64,000 nucleotides of DNA from Legionellaceae bacterium (GTDB taxonomy: Bacteria > Pseudomonadota > Gammaproteobacteria > Legionellales > Legionellaceae): positions 1-64,000 of the forward strand of contig JAFIFT010000021.1 in assembly GCA_020831865.1 (NCBI GenBank). The letters run 5' to 3'. Each line of letters opens with the position of its first letter. Position 1 is the first letter of the stretch. The notes under the pieces are model-generated. The model saw only the letters and a list, made by a program, of their open reading frames with translations, did not search any database and was not told where the DNA came from. The translations under genes were made by a program, and so were the position numbers. Below, piece by piece: positions 8,938 through 19,862 of this stretch.

Positions 8938-9930
8938 ATGAAAAACCCGGCAAGTATTAGTATCCTCGGTGCAGGTTCCTGGGGTACGGCGATGGCAGTT
9001 CACCTCGCTTTGGCAGGGCATCCTGTCTGTTTGTGGTCGCATCGAACCAACCACATCGACAGGATGCAGCAGGAGCGGAAAAACCAAACCTACTTGCCGG
9101 ATATTCCTTTTCCTGAATCGCTGCAATTAACGAGTGATTTAACAACGGCGGTGCTGCAGGCTGATTATTCCATCATAGCAGTACCCTCGCATGCCTTTAA
9201 AGACGTACTATGCCAACTACCCGCCAATATAAAACAGCTCGCCTGGCTTACCAAAGGTCTTGATCCGGCCAGTCATAGTTTATTAAGTGACCTTGTAGAA
9301 GAGCGCTATAGTGCAACGCTACCAATGGCGATGATATCCGGCCCCTCTTTTGCCAAAGAGGTAGCCCTGTCACTGCCCACGGCCGTTACGATTGCCGCCA
9401 ATGATCCCGCTCTCCAACAGCAACTGCATCCCCTGTTTCACCACCATCATATGCGGGTGTACTTAAGCCAGGATATGACAGGTGTCCAGCTTTGCGGGGC
9501 GGTAAAAAATATTTTAGCCATTGCCTGCGGCATCAGTGAAGGAATGGGGTTCGGTGCCAACGCGCAGGCGGCTTTAATTACCCGTGGCCTGGCAGAGATG
9601 CGCCGTTTAGGTGCGGCACTGGGTGCGCAGGAAGAGACATTTATGGGGCTGGCAGGGGTCGGTGACCTGGTATTAACCTGCACCGACAATCAATCCCGCA
9701 ACCGGCGATTTGGCCTCATTTTAGGTCAAGGTACCAACATCGATGACGCCGAGCGTTCTATCGGACAAGTGGTGGAAGGGAAACACAATGCTGACCAAGT
9801 CTGTGCCCTTGCCGCCAGTCAAAAAGTCGAGATGCCTATTTGCGAGCAAATCAACCTGCTCCTGCAAAATAAAATTGACCTGCCGCAAATGGTTTATACT
9901 CTTTTTAATCGTCCGCCCAAAGACGAATAA
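8938..9930 (+). CDS. gpsA: Glycerol-3-phosphate dehydrogenase [NAD(P)+]
   Basis: It reduces dihydroxyacetone phosphate to sn-glycerol 3-phosphate, the entry to phospholipid synthesis. The 330 residues are full length. The Rossmann loop ILGAGSWGTAMAVHLALAG is at residues 8-26, and the substrate-binding core contains the expected Lys in LCGAVKNILAIACG (about residue 190) and the NRRFG motif. It is last in the yibN-grxC-secB-gpsA run. Confidence 0.96.
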   Translation: MKNPASISILGAGSWGTAMAVHLALAGHPVCLWSHRTNHIDRMQQERKNQTYLPDIPFPESLQLTSDLTTAVLQADYSIIAVPSHAFKDVLCQLPANIKQLAWLTKGLDPASHSLLSDLVEERYSATLPMAMISGPSFAKEVALSLPTAVTIAANDPALQQQLHPLFHHHHMRVYLSQDMTGVQLCGAVKNILAIACGISEGMGFGANAQAALITRGLAEMRRLGAALGAQEETFMGLAGVGDLVLTCTDNQSRNRRFGLILGQGTNIDDAERSIGQVVEGKHNADQVCALAASQKVEMPICEQINLLLQNKIDLPQMVYTLFNRPPKDE

Positions 9931-9986
9931 GCGATAAAGAGCAGGTCGGGGTGCCCCTCCTCCCTATCACTATAAAACGACCAGCG

Positions 9987-10328
9987 CTAGGCGCCGGCCT
10001 CTTCAAAGGCTTCCAATGCGTCCGCAGCATACATCAGAGAAGGACCACCCCCCATATAAACCGCCATGCCCAGCATCTCCACAAATTCCTCACGACTGGT
10101 TCCCAAACGCACCAGAGCCTGCGCATGAAACCCCAGGCAGGCATGACAATGATTGGCAATACCGAGAGCCAAGGCGATCAGTTCTTTGGTCTTTTTATCC
10201 AGCGCCCCATCTTTTGTCGCCGCTTCCGCCAGGCTGCGAAAGCCTGCCATGACCTCCGGTATCTCTTTGCGCAATTTACCCAGTTGTTGATTCACATTAC
10301 TGGTGATTTCTTTATATTTCTCTGACAT
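9987..10328 (-). CDS. Carboxymuconolactone decarboxylase / AhpD-like protein
   Basis: The 113-residue all-helical protein has the AhpD-like motif HCHACLGFHAQAL (about residues 67-79) with a CxxC-like redox pair and downstream His, preceded by KELIALALGIA. Members act as alkylhydroperoxidases or decarboxylases, and this one lacks features that decide between them. It starts 29 nt after the enolase stop on the same strand, so it may be cotranscribed with eno. A redox-protective role is inferred from the CxxC only. Confidence 0.85.
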   Translation of the reverse strand: MSEKYKEITSNVNQQLGKLRKEIPEVMAGFRSLAEAATKDGALDKKTKELIALALGIANHCHACLGFHAQALVRLGTSREEFVEMLGMAVYMGGGPSLMYAADALEAFEEAGA

Positions 10329-10357
10329 TGCCTACTCCTGTTCATGGTTATCGATAT

Positions 10358-11644
<1,287 letters not shown>

Positions 11645-11832
11645 TTATCCTGCCTTAATTCGCTACAATAGAAAACCTGTATTATAGCAAGAGCAGCCAT
11701 GACAGGCACGGTGTTTAGCCTCGGCTCTCCAACCGACATGTTTTCCCACAATCATTATGGAAATTAATTCTGCAAACTGCTTTTTTATGAACTAGAATAA
11801 AGGGGAGACGATCACTTAAATAGGGATAAGTT

Positions 11833-12066
11833 ATGAAAAAATTATTGACAGGAATAATTTTCGTTTCCTCTCTCGCCATGATAGGTTGTACGGGACAACA
11901 AGTCGGTACAGCAACTGGTGCTGCCGCGGGAGCGGGTCTGGGGTATGCGGTTGGCGGAAGAAGCGCACTCGGTGGGGTGCTCGGTGCTGGCGCTGGCGCC
12001 TTGATCGGCAGTGAAATTGGCCGCGAAAGTGATCGACGCCGATATTACCGCTACCGATATTATTAA
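11833..12066 (+). CDS. Glycine-zipper lipoprotein
   Basis: The 77-residue protein begins with a lipoprotein signal peptide ending in a lipobox-like IGC (Cys19 would be lipidated). It continues with a glycine-zipper 2TM region (ATGAAAGAGLGYAVGG, then GGVLGAGAGALIGSEIG), and ends in an Arg/Tyr-rich tail. It resembles OsmB/YmgG-type small outer-membrane lipoproteins, often stress-induced; the exact role is unknown. A GGGATAAG ribosome site precedes the ATG. It is monocistronic, followed by a hairpin. Confidence 0.85.
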   Translation: MKKLLTGIIFVSSLAMIGCTGQQVGTATGAAAGAGLGYAVGGRSALGGVLGAGAGALIGSEIGRESDRRRYYRYRYY

Positions 12067-12105
12067 AATTCATGTGCATCGAAAAGAACGTTGTAAGATA
12101 AAAAT

Positions 12106-12156
12106 GTCTACGTACCGAGCGTAAAGCACGGAACGTAGACAAAAATGAGCTTTTTT
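12106..12156 (+). terminator. Hairpin with delayed T-run after lipoprotein gene
   Basis: GTCTACGTACCG at 12106-12117 pairs with CGGAACGTAGAC at 12129-12140 with one A-A mismatch, and a T6 run follows at 12151-12156. The T-run starts 10 nt past the stem, farther than in a canonical intrinsic terminator, so efficiency is doubtful. Position after the lipoprotein stop supports a terminator role. Confidence 0.55.
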
Positions 12157-12279
12157 GTGCGAAAAATTTAAATGCGTTTACCCTGCCGGTAAAGCGGCTT
12201 TGTTTGCAAAATCAATTTAACTGCTATACTTCAGATCCAAACTCTCATTTGAATACCACTACACAACAGGGAAGTCGAT

Positions 12280-13062
12280 ATGATACTCAAAAATAAAATA
12301 GCCATCATCACTGGTGCCGCGAGCGGTATTGGTAAAGAAATTGCAATGGAATATGTCAAGGCTGGCGCCCGCGTCGCTATTGCCGATCGCGATCTGGCAC
12401 AGGCGCAAAGCACGGCTGAAGCCATGCAACAATCAGGCGGGCAAGCTATGGCGGTAGCCATGGATGTTACCGATGAAGAGCAGGTACAACAGGGTGTGGA
12501 TCAAGTTGTCCAGCATTGGGGAGGGATTGATATACTGGTGAGTAATGCCGGCATACAAATCATCGAAGCGCTTGATAAATTCACCTATCAAAACTGGAAA
12601 AAGCTGCTCTCCATTCATCTTGATGGCGCCTTTCTCACCACCAGGGCCTGTTTACAACATATGTATGAGGCTGGCAAGGGCGGCAGTATCATATACATGG
12701 GTTCGGTACATTCCAAAGAAGCGTCTGTGTTAAAAGCTCCCTATGTCACCGCCAAACACGGCCTGCTCGGCCTGTGTAAAGTGGTTGCCAAGGAAGGGGC
12801 ACAGTACGGTGTACGTGCCAACGTGATTTGTCCTGGTTTTGTCCGGACCCCCCTGGTGGATAAACAAATCCCCGAACAAGCCAAAGAGCTGGGTATCACA
12901 GAGGATGAGGTGGTGAAAAATGTCATGCTCAAGGAAACTGTTGATGGGGAATTCACAACCACGCAGGATGTCGCCCAGACCGCGCTGTTTTTTGCATCTT
13001 TTCCCAGTAATGCTCTCACAGGGCAATCAATCGTCGTGAGCCACGGCTGGTTTATGGAGTAG
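12280..13062 (+). CDS. bdhA: 3-hydroxybutyrate dehydrogenase
   Basis: This NAD-dependent enzyme converts 3-hydroxybutyrate to acetoacetate and is needed to use stored polyhydroxybutyrate. The 260-residue SDR protein has the cofactor motif TGAASGIG (residues 10-17), SNAGIQ, and the catalytic YVTAKHG. The C-terminal [15 protein letters not shown] is typical of 3-hydroxybutyrate dehydrogenases. GGGAAG precedes the ATG. Only 6 nt separate it from the patatin gene. The bdhA-patD pair was reported as an amoeba-infection determinant in L. pneumophila (recalled from the literature). Confidence 0.92.
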   Translation: MILKNKIAIITGAASGIGKEIAMEYVKAGARVAIADRDLAQAQSTAEAMQQSGGQAMAVAMDVTDEEQVQQGVDQVVQHWGGIDILVSNAGIQIIEALDKFTYQNWKKLLSIHLDGAFLTTRACLQHMYEAGKGGSIIYMGSVHSKEASVLKAPYVTAKHGLLGLCKVVAKEGAQYGVRANVICPGFVRTPLVDKQIPEQAKELGITEDEVVKNVMLKETVDGEFTTTQDVAQTALFFASFPSNALTGQSIVVSHGWFME

Positions 13063-13068
13063 AGCACC

Positions 13069-14208
13069 ATGCGAAAATCTCGAAAACCAACAGTAAGACA
13101 TAAGTTCGACAGCGTGGTCTGCGCGCTACAGGGAGGAGGAGCGCTAGGGGCGTATCAAGTTGGTGTTCTGCGCGGCCTGGTCGAGGCGGATTATCATCCG
13201 AACTGGTTAGTTGGCACCTCTATTGGTGCCATTAATGCGGCTATTTTTGCCGGTAACCCACCGGAAACCCGCATCGAGCAGTTAACCAAATTTTGGCACA
13301 GCATTGCCACACACAATCCCTGGCACGCCTTACCCCTAATGGAAGATACCCGTCTCACTCAGATGCTCAATGCCGTCTCTGCCCAACTGTCCCTTTGGCA
13401 GGGACAACCCGGCTTTTTTCATCCACGCTTCCCCTCCCCGTTGTTTGGCAGTTATGACGACCCGCGTCACTTAAGTTTTTATGATACCAGCCCATTGAAA
13501 AATACCCTGGAGCGGTTCATTGATTTTGATAGGCTCAATGACGGAGAAATTCGTTTAAGCCTTGGTACTGTTGAGGTCATCAGCGGCAAAATAACCTACT
13601 TTGATTCAAATGACACCACTATTCGCGCCGAACACATTATGGCGAGCGGGGCTTTACCCCCCGGCTTCCCGGCAGTGGAAGTCGATGGTCAGCTCTACTG
13701 GGATGGCGGCATTTCAAGTAACACGCCCATGAATCATGTCCTGATTGATTTCAATGCCAAAAACCGTTTATGTTTTATGGTACACCTCTTTGACTCCTAT
13801 GGGATGCTGCCCCAGTCTCTCGATGCGGTGATGGCTCGAAAAAAAGATATCGAGTTTTCCAGCCGTTTTGAAAATCTGCTGAGCTTGCTTCAGGAAAACC
13901 ACAAACTGCATTACCAAATTCATTATCTGAAACAGCTATTACCGAAAGAAAAACTGAAAGATGCCGATGTACTGCAATGCCTGGACTCCGCCTGGAATCA
14001 TAAAGTCTCACTGGTCCGTTTTTTATACCACAGTGACGCCAGCGAATTATCATCCAAGGATTATGAGTTTTCACAACGCGGCATTGAGCGGCATATGAGT
14101 TTAGGCTATCGCGCCGCCATTGATGCTATCGAACAATCCCCCTGGCAGCAACCCGTGCCCGACACCGAGGGCATTGCGCTGTATGATATGAGTAGAGATC
14201 ATCAATAA
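13069..14208 (+). CDS. patD: Patatin-like phospholipase PatD
   Basis: A predicted serine-aspartate lipid hydrolase of 379 residues. The oxyanion-hole motif QGGGALGAYQVGVLRG is at residues 21-36, the nucleophile is Ser51 in GTSIG, and the catalytic Asp212 lies in WDGGISSN. The region after about residue 280 is the helical extension seen in the DUF3734-type patatins. No signal peptide is visible, so it acts in the cytosol or is exported by another route. It is the second gene of the bdhA-patD operon; in L. pneumophila this pair affects replication in amoebae. Confidence 0.9.
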   Translation: MRKSRKPTVRHKFDSVVCALQGGGALGAYQVGVLRGLVEADYHPNWLVGTSIGAINAAIFAGNPPETRIEQLTKFWHSIATHNPWHALPLMEDTRLTQMLNAVSAQLSLWQGQPGFFHPRFPSPLFGSYDDPRHLSFYDTSPLKNTLERFIDFDRLNDGEIRLSLGTVEVISGKITYFDSNDTTIRAEHIMASGALPPGFPAVEVDGQLYWDGGISSNTPMNHVLIDFNAKNRLCFMVHLFDSYGMLPQSLDAVMARKKDIEFSSRFENLLSLLQENHKLHYQIHYLKQLLPKEKLKDADVLQCLDSAWNHKVSLVRFLYHSDASELSSKDYEFSQRGIERHMSLGYRAAIDAIEQSPWQQPVPDTEGIALYDMSRDHQ

Positions 14209-14220
14209 AGGAGAGTATTT

Positions 14221-14961
14221 ATGAAACAAGGAGAGATCAGGCAACACGCCTTTGCCATGCCCTTACTCAGCCCATCGTATCCCAAAGGGCCTTATCGGTT
14301 CATCAATCGAGAATATTTTATCATTACCTATGAAACAGATATGGATTGCTTAAAAGCGGTAGTGCCAGAACCACTTGAAGTCACCGAAGCGTTAGTGAAC
14401 TTTGAATTCATTCGCATGCCAGACTCCACCGGCTTTGGCGATTATACCGAATCAGGCCAAGTCATCCCGGTACGCTATGCCGGCAAAGCAGGCACCTACA
14501 CATTGGCAATGTATCTTGATGATCATCCCCCGATTGCCGGCGGCCGTGAAATCTGGGGCTTTCCCAAAAAACTGGCGCAGCCCCGTTTACAAGTTGAAAA
14601 AGAAACCTTGTTGGGAACACTCAATTACGGCTGCAATCGGGTAGCCACAGGCACCATGGGGTATAAATACCAGGAACTGGAGCACAAACGCGTGGAACAG
14701 TCGATGTCTGGTGCTAATTATCTACTTAAAATTATTCCACATGTTGATGGAACAACCCGTATCTGTGAATTGGTGGAATACGAACTGGCTGATATCAAGG
14801 TGCATGGTGCCTGGAGCGGACCGGCACAATTAGAGCTCTTCCATCATGCCCTGGCGCCCGTTGCCAGTTTACCGGTTCGCAAAGTCGTCAAAGCGGTGCA
14901 TATCAAATCTGACTTAACTCTGCCCTACGGCAAAGTAGTCCACGATTATATGAAAGGATAA
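14221..14961 (+). CDS. adc: Acetoacetate decarboxylase
   Basis: It decarboxylates acetoacetate to acetone and CO2. The 246-residue protein contains the Schiff-base motif [14 protein letters not shown]; Lys116 and Lys117 correspond to the catalytic pair Lys115/Lys116 of the Clostridium enzyme, so it should be active. GGAGAG precedes the ATG and the gap to patD is 12 nt. Because bdhA makes acetoacetate, the operon could draw hydroxybutyrate-derived acetoacetate towards acetone; this is inference from linkage. Confidence 0.92.
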   Translation: MKQGEIRQHAFAMPLLSPSYPKGPYRFINREYFIITYETDMDCLKAVVPEPLEVTEALVNFEFIRMPDSTGFGDYTESGQVIPVRYAGKAGTYTLAMYLDDHPPIAGGREIWGFPKKLAQPRLQVEKETLLGTLNYGCNRVATGTMGYKYQELEHKRVEQSMSGANYLLKIIPHVDGTTRICELVEYELADIKVHGAWSGPAQLELFHHALAPVASLPVRKVVKAVHIKSDLTLPYGKVVHDYMKG

Positions 14962-14963
14962 AA

Positions 14964-15015
14964 CCCCGTTCCATCCGGCACGGGGAGGTGAGGAGCTTGT
15001 GAGATCGCAGGCTCC
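14964..15015. terminator. Weak hairpins between convergent genes
   Basis: CCCCGT at 14964-14969 pairs with ACGGGG at 14980-14985, and GGAGC at 14992-14996 pairs with GCTCC at 15011-15015. They fill the 60-nt gap between the ends of the acetoacetate decarboxylase and PiT transporter genes. Neither has a T-run, so intrinsic termination is uncertain. Confidence 0.35.
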
Positions 15016-15021
15016 CCCCCC

Positions 15022-16275
15022 CTATCCCAGAAAAAAATAGAGTATTTTATACGAGAGAATGGTCAAGAGAGACGCCGCAGGCAAGGTCAATATCCAGGAA
15101 GTAAATATATTACGAATGACAATAAGATTTAAGGCGCCAATACCCCGGGCCAATCCCACTCCCAGGACCGCACCGACCAGCGTCTGGGTAGCCGATACCG
15201 GAATACCGGTACTGGTTGCCACAATAACGGTAGTGGCTGCCGACAGGGTCGCCGCGAAAGCCCGGCTGGGTGTCAGGGCTGTGATAGAGCTACCCACGGT
15301 TTCGATAACCTTTCGGCCATACATCAGCAAACCCGTCACGACCCCCACACAACCCAGCAAGATAATCCAGGCTGGGTAATTATCGGCCGCAAAACTATCA
15401 GCCGAGTGAGCGACCAAACTATAAATAATGCTCAACGGCCCCACTGCCAGCGACACATCATTCGCACCATGGGCAAACACCATGGCACAGGCAGTCAGCC
15501 CCATGAGTACGGCGAAATACTTTTCTACCTGCAAAAAACGATCGCGACGACGCATGGAACGGTGCTCAGGAATACGGCGAATAAACCACATACCAACCAA
15601 CGTAATCACCATACTGGTACCAAGGGTCACCGCCAAGTCTTGGCGCAGATCCAGTTGAATATCAAAATGATTCAAGCCTTTAAACACGATCATATAGGAT
15701 AAAACCAGACCAACCAGAAATAAATAGGCTGGAAAGTAGACTTTGGCTTTCGCCAGGGGATCGCTACGGACAAAAATAGTCTGCTGGATACTGCTGAATA
15801 AAATATAGGACGTGATGCCTGAAATCAGCGGCGAAGTCACCCAGCCGATGGCGATATGCGAGACTTGTTGCCAATGAATAGCATCCATCCCTAGCACCAG
15901 TGCGCCAAAACCCACCATAGACCCTACCAACGCATTGGTAATGGAAACCGGCAAGCCCAGATAACTGGCTAAATTCATCCAGATGGTACAGGCCAGCAAG
16001 ACACTTAACATCCCCTTGATAATCATCAGGGGCTGCTCATATAACTCGCTGGTATTGATAATGCCGTCACGGATGGTTTCGGTCACCCCGCTACCGCCGA
16101 GAAAAGCACCTGCGAACTCAAAAACAATAGCAATCACCATAGCTTGGCGTACGGTTACTGCCTTGGAACCCATCGTCGTACTCATGACATTGGCAAGGTC
16201 ATTGGCTCCAACCCCCCACGTCATAAAAAAGCACAAAAAAATGGCCGCAATCAGAAAAATACTTGTCACATCCAT
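15022..16275 (-). CDS. pit: PiT-family inorganic phosphate transporter
   Basis: The 417-residue protein has about ten membrane segments and the two inverted PiT signatures, one near the N-terminus (GANDLANVMSTTMGSKAVT, about residue 23) and one in the second half (HGANDVSLAVGPL, about residue 268). It should import phosphate as a metal-phosphate complex with protons. It starts 8 nt after the stop of the DUF47 gene on the same strand, the usual pairing. Confidence 0.93.
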   Translation of the reverse strand: MDVTSIFLIAAIFLCFFMTWGVGANDLANVMSTTMGSKAVTVRQAMVIAIVFEFAGAFLGGSGVTETIRDGIINTSELYEQPLMIIKGMLSVLLACTIWMNLASYLGLPVSITNALVGSMVGFGALVLGMDAIHWQQVSHIAIGWVTSPLISGITSYILFSSIQQTIFVRSDPLAKAKVYFPAYLFLVGLVLSYMIVFKGLNHFDIQLDLRQDLAVTLGTSMVITLVGMWFIRRIPEHRSMRRRDRFLQVEKYFAVLMGLTACAMVFAHGANDVSLAVGPLSIIYSLVAHSADSFAADNYPAWIILLGCVGVVTGLLMYGRKVIETVGSSITALTPSRAFAATLSAATTVIVATSTGIPVSATQTLVGAVLGVGLARGIGALNLIVIRNIFTSWILTLPAASLLTILSYKILYFFLG

Positions 16276-16283
16276 CAGTTATA

Positions 16284-16955
16284 TTACCTGGCTATTAGAA
16301 TTTGTAGTCGGCCCCCAACAGTTTGGGAGTAATCAGCCAGATCTTCAATCCATTGCACCAGCTTGTATAAAAAAACGACCTCGATGGCCGGCAAATCTTT
16401 TTCCAAATCAAAGATACGATGACGGATATCCGCAAGCATATCATCACAGTCATGCTCAATCTCATCCAAAACCATAATCATATCCTCAACAATCTTGACC
16501 TCGCTGCCCCGAAAGCCCGTTTCCAATAATTCGTCCAGTTCATTAATGGCTTTACAGGCCTGTTTGGACGCATCCAGGCAGCGGCTGAGAAAGGGTAAAA
16601 AATAAGGAGTAATGGACTCAGGAATCACCATATTCCGGCTCATAATCAGTCCGGCAATATGCTCTGCCTTATTGGCAATCCGATCCTGGGCGCTCAACAA
16701 TTCCAGCAAGTCGGTACGGGAAACAGGCAAAAACAGGCCGGTTGGTAAATGAAGACGTAAGTTGCGTTTGATATGATCCGCCTCTTTCTCCAACGCCCCT
16801 ATTTTTTTTTGAATTTTGGCCGCTTCTTCCCAATTCCCGGCAATAACCGCCTCAAAAAAAGGGTAGAGCTGTTTGGCACAGTGATAACATTTGTGAATAT
16901 GCTGCTCTATCGGCCGAATCGGAGAAGGGCCAAACATATTAAAAATGGATCCCAT
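16284..16955 (-). CDS. DUF47 family PhoU-like protein, partner of PiT transporter
   Basis: The all-helical protein belongs to the PhoU-like DUF47/TIGR00153 family, which accompanies PiT transporters and is thought to regulate them. Typical segments are ALEKEADHIKRNLRLHLPTG and MIMVLDEIEHDCDDMLADIR. I prefer the ATG at 16955 (MGSIFNMFGPSPIRPIEQH), giving 223 residues, because it matches the family N-terminus; upstream in-frame starts exist at 16964 and as TTG at 16970. It is first in a two-gene operon with pit. Confidence 0.9.
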   Translation of the reverse strand: MGSIFNMFGPSPIRPIEQHIHKCYHCAKQLYPFFEAVIAGNWEEAAKIQKKIGALEKEADHIKRNLRLHLPTGLFLPVSRTDLLELLSAQDRIANKAEHIAGLIMSRNMVIPESITPYFLPFLSRCLDASKQACKAINELDELLETGFRGSEVKIVEDMIMVLDEIEHDCDDMLADIRHRIFDLEKDLPAIEVVFLYKLVQWIEDLADYSQTVGGRLQILIAR

Positions 16956-17047
16956 AGATAGCATTCCCAAAATTATTTGCGGTATTATAACGAGACTTGA
17001 AAAATAGTGCTACAGTAATCCTGCACCAATCGCCGCCTCAGCATCGC

Positions 17048-17851
17048 TCAGGAACAGTCTTCAGGGCTGAGCCCCATTTTGGCAAGCAGCCCGTTCAGCG
17101 TATCATGGTCATAAAAGCGGATTTTCAGCCACCCCCCTTCTTTGCTATCGGTATCAACCACAATGGGGGTACCCAAATACTCCGCAAGTCGGTTTTCCAG
17201 ATAGCGGGAATCCGCTCTGGCGCCCACTTCGGATTCCGTATTTTGCGCCGCCGACTTACGCTGTCTTATCTGTTGCTCAAGTTTACGTACCGACCATTGA
17301 TGCCGTAAACATTGCGAGGCTAACTGCCATTGCTCCTGTGGGCTCAGCCCAACCAGTGTTCGTGCATGACCAAAGCTTAACGCCCCCTGCATGAGCTGTT
17401 CTTTCACCAAAGGCATCAAAGTGAGCAGCCGCAACACATTGCTGATATGGCTGCGTGACTTCCCCACCTGTTGGGCGATGGTTTCCTGAGCCAAACCAAA
17501 TTCTTGCTGCAAACGTTGGTATGCATACGCCTCCTCGACCGGGTTGAGTTCCGCCCGTTGAATGTTTTCAATCAGACTAACCGCCGCAGTCTGCTCATCC
17601 GTATAGCTGCGGATTACACACGGCACTCGTTGCAGTCCGGCCAGCATGGCCGCCCGCCAGCGGCGCTCACCAGCAATAATTTCAAAATCCTCCTGACCAA
17701 CAAGAGCGCGCACAATCAAAGGCTCAATCACCCCCTGATGCAAAATGGATTGTGCCAATTCCTGCAACGCCGGTTCATCAAAATGACGACGGGGCTGAAA
17801 ACGGCCCCGTCGTAGTTGTGTCAACAGCAGATTTTTGAGCTGCATAGCCAT
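17048..17851 (-). CDS. parB: ParB/Spo0J-family protein, orphan
   Basis: The 267-residue protein has the ParB nuclease-like CTPase domain (GERRWRAAMLAG about residue 66; ENIQRAELNPVEEA about residue 98) and a central helix-turn-helix (IAQQVGKSRSHISNVLRLL). A C-terminal dimerisation region ends the protein. The N-terminus goes straight into QPRRHFDEPAL and lacks the GLGRGL-type ParA-contact motif common in chromosomal ParB. No parA is adjacent; deaD is 7 nt upstream. It may therefore act without a local ParA, as a partition factor with a remote partner or as a Noc-like or regulatory paralog. Confidence 0.85.
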   Translation of the reverse strand: MAMQLKNLLLTQLRRGRFQPRRHFDEPALQELAQSILHQGVIEPLIVRALVGQEDFEIIAGERRWRAAMLAGLQRVPCVIRSYTDEQTAAVSLIENIQRAELNPVEEAYAYQRLQQEFGLAQETIAQQVGKSRSHISNVLRLLTLMPLVKEQLMQGALSFGHARTLVGLSPQEQWQLASQCLRHQWSVRKLEQQIRQRKSAAQNTESEVGARADSRYLENRLAEYLGTPIVVDTDSKEGGWLKIRFYDHDTLNGLLAKMGLSPEDCS

Positions 17852-17858
17852 AAAAACC

Positions 17859-19601
17859 TTATTTGTGTGCGCTTGCCGCCAGGGGAGTCAAACTCAGTTG
17901 GCGACCACAAACCCAGGCTTTAGCCATATTCTGTACCACTTGTTTCGGCAGGTTTTCAGGCAAGCATACGGTGGAATAGGAGTCATGTATTTTCAGAGCT
18001 GAAATTTGCCGTGATTGCAAGCCACCTTCGTTCGCCAGAGCTCCCACCAAATTGCCTGGTTTCACACCATGGATACGGCCCACATCAATACGAAATTGCT
18101 CTTGTTTGCTATCGGCATAGTTCAATTTATCGTTGAAATTGCGCTCCCGGCTCTGACCGTCACGGACTTTGGGGCTTCGCTCACGATCTCGACCGGTGAA
18201 TTCCCGTCCCCGACCATTTCGATCCCGCTCTTTTCCGCCTCGCTCACGCTTATCGTCGCGGCTGATTTCTGCCGGCGGCAGTGTGACCGATTCCTGCCAT
18301 GACTTATCCTGGTGCAACATCAACGCCAGCGCAGAAGCAAGCTCCATGGGATCGAGTTCCTGTTCGCTCATCAATCTCGCCAATACTTTGGTATATGAGC
18401 GACGTTTGTCATCAGCTAACCGCTCCTGAATCTTCTGAAACAACAAACGCTCCCGAACCTGGGAAATTTGATGGTCATTAGGAATTTGTATTTTTTCAAT
18501 AGACTGTCTGGTATGACGCTCAATCATACTCAACAGGCGGGTTTCCCGTTGGGTAACAAATAACACCGTCACCCCGCTACGTCCCGCACGCCCTGTTCGC
18601 CCGATACGATGGACATAGGTTTCACAGTCCTGCGGTACATCATAGTTAATGACATGCGTCACTCGCTCCACATCCAGGCCACGAGCCGCGACATCGGTCG
18701 CTACCAGAATATCAATAGCGCCCTGTTTAAATTGAGCAATGATGCGCTCGCGCAAGCTTTGCGTGATATCACCGTGAATGGCCATCGCGCGATGTCCCTG
18801 TTGCTGCAACAGGTTCGCCACTTCTTCGGTGCTGCTTTTCGTGCGCACAAAGATAATGACGCCCTGATAATCTTCCACCGCCAGAATACGTGCCAAGGCA
18901 TTGGGCTTTTGATGTTGGCTGGCAAATAAAAACCGCTGCTCAACGGCCTTGACGGTCGCCGTTTCACTACGGATTTCAACCGACTGCGCGTCCGTTAAAT
19001 AACGCTGGGCAATCTGTCTGATACGCGACGGCATGGTGGCTGAAAACAAAGCCATCTGTTTGTTATCCGGCAACTGGGCCAAAATGGTTTCTACATCTTC
19101 AATAAAGCCCATGCGGAGCATTTCATCAGCTTCATCAAGGACAAAAGTACGTAATTTATCCAAGAGCAAGGTCTTGCGCTCGATATGATCGAGGATACGA
19201 CCGGGCGTACCCACGATAATTTGTGCACCGTCCTGTAATTCTTTTAACTGGCGGCGGTAATCCTGCCCCCCACAAAGCACACTTACCCGGATTGCCGGTA
19301 TATCTTTCGCCAGCAGACTAAACTGAGCCGCGACCTGAATCGCCAACTCACGCGTTGGCGCCAAAACCAATACTTGTGGGTATCGTGCCTGGATATCAAT
19401 ATTTTGCAAGGCAGGCAAGGCAAAAGCGGCGGTTTTTCCCGTTCCGGTCTGCGCTTTCGCGATCACATCCTGTCCCGCCAGCATCAGCGGTATAGTTTGT
19501 GCCTGTACCGGTGAGGGGGTAACAAACTGCATGGATTCCAGGGCAGACAAAAGAGCAGGCGCAAGTTTAAGGTCAGCAAAGCTGACAGGGGCTTCATTCA
19601 T
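17859..19601 (-). CDS. deaD: DEAD-box ATP-dependent RNA helicase, DeaD/CsdA type
   Basis: The 580-residue protein has the full set of DEAD-box motifs: Q-motif region, AQTGTGKT (motif I), PTRELA, DEADEML, SAT, ARGLDV and HRIGRTGRAG. An Arg/Gly/Asp-rich linker (about 445-500) follows, then a DbpA-like RNA-binding domain (FRIDVGRIHGVKPGNLVGAL). This layout is that of DeaD/CsdA, which unwinds RNA in ribosome assembly and at low temperature. The leader to the next gene is 261 nt, long enough for post-transcriptional control. The parB gene starts 7 nt downstream, suggesting cotranscription. Confidence 0.93.
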   Translation of the reverse strand: MNEAPVSFADLKLAPALLSALESMQFVTPSPVQAQTIPLMLAGQDVIAKAQTGTGKTAAFALPALQNIDIQARYPQVLVLAPTRELAIQVAAQFSLLAKDIPAIRVSVLCGGQDYRRQLKELQDGAQIIVGTPGRILDHIERKTLLLDKLRTFVLDEADEMLRMGFIEDVETILAQLPDNKQMALFSATMPSRIRQIAQRYLTDAQSVEIRSETATVKAVEQRFLFASQHQKPNALARILAVEDYQGVIIFVRTKSSTEEVANLLQQQGHRAMAIHGDITQSLRERIIAQFKQGAIDILVATDVAARGLDVERVTHVINYDVPQDCETYVHRIGRTGRAGRSGVTVLFVTQRETRLLSMIERHTRQSIEKIQIPNDHQISQVRERLLFQKIQERLADDKRRSYTKVLARLMSEQELDPMELASALALMLHQDKSWQESVTLPPAEISRDDKRERGGKERDRNGRGREFTGRDRERSPKVRDGQSRERNFNDKLNYADSKQEQFRIDVGRIHGVKPGNLVGALANEGGLQSRQISALKIHDSYSTVCLPENLPKQVVQNMAKAWVCGRQLSLTPLAASAHK

Positions 19602-19862
19602 AGTATTTCCTATTGATTCAACAACACAAAAAGGTCAGCGAGCAACGGTGGGCTTCATGCTTCCAACGCACCTCATCTCTCGCTTAACCACAATGTCATT
19701 GACAGGAAACGCCTCCCTGATGTCTCAGGCGCAAATGAATGGTCATGTAGAGATAAAACTGACTCCCAAAAACAAGCACCATGATACCAAATTTATTTAA
19801 AAAATGCACGAACTTTTCGGGAGCGGATCCAACCAAACTTAAAATATTCCCTTGTTTTATCT

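Noticed and set aside
8365-9126. 253-residue minus-strand ORF
   Set aside because: It spans secB and gpsA antisense; both of those are well-conserved genes with clear motifs.
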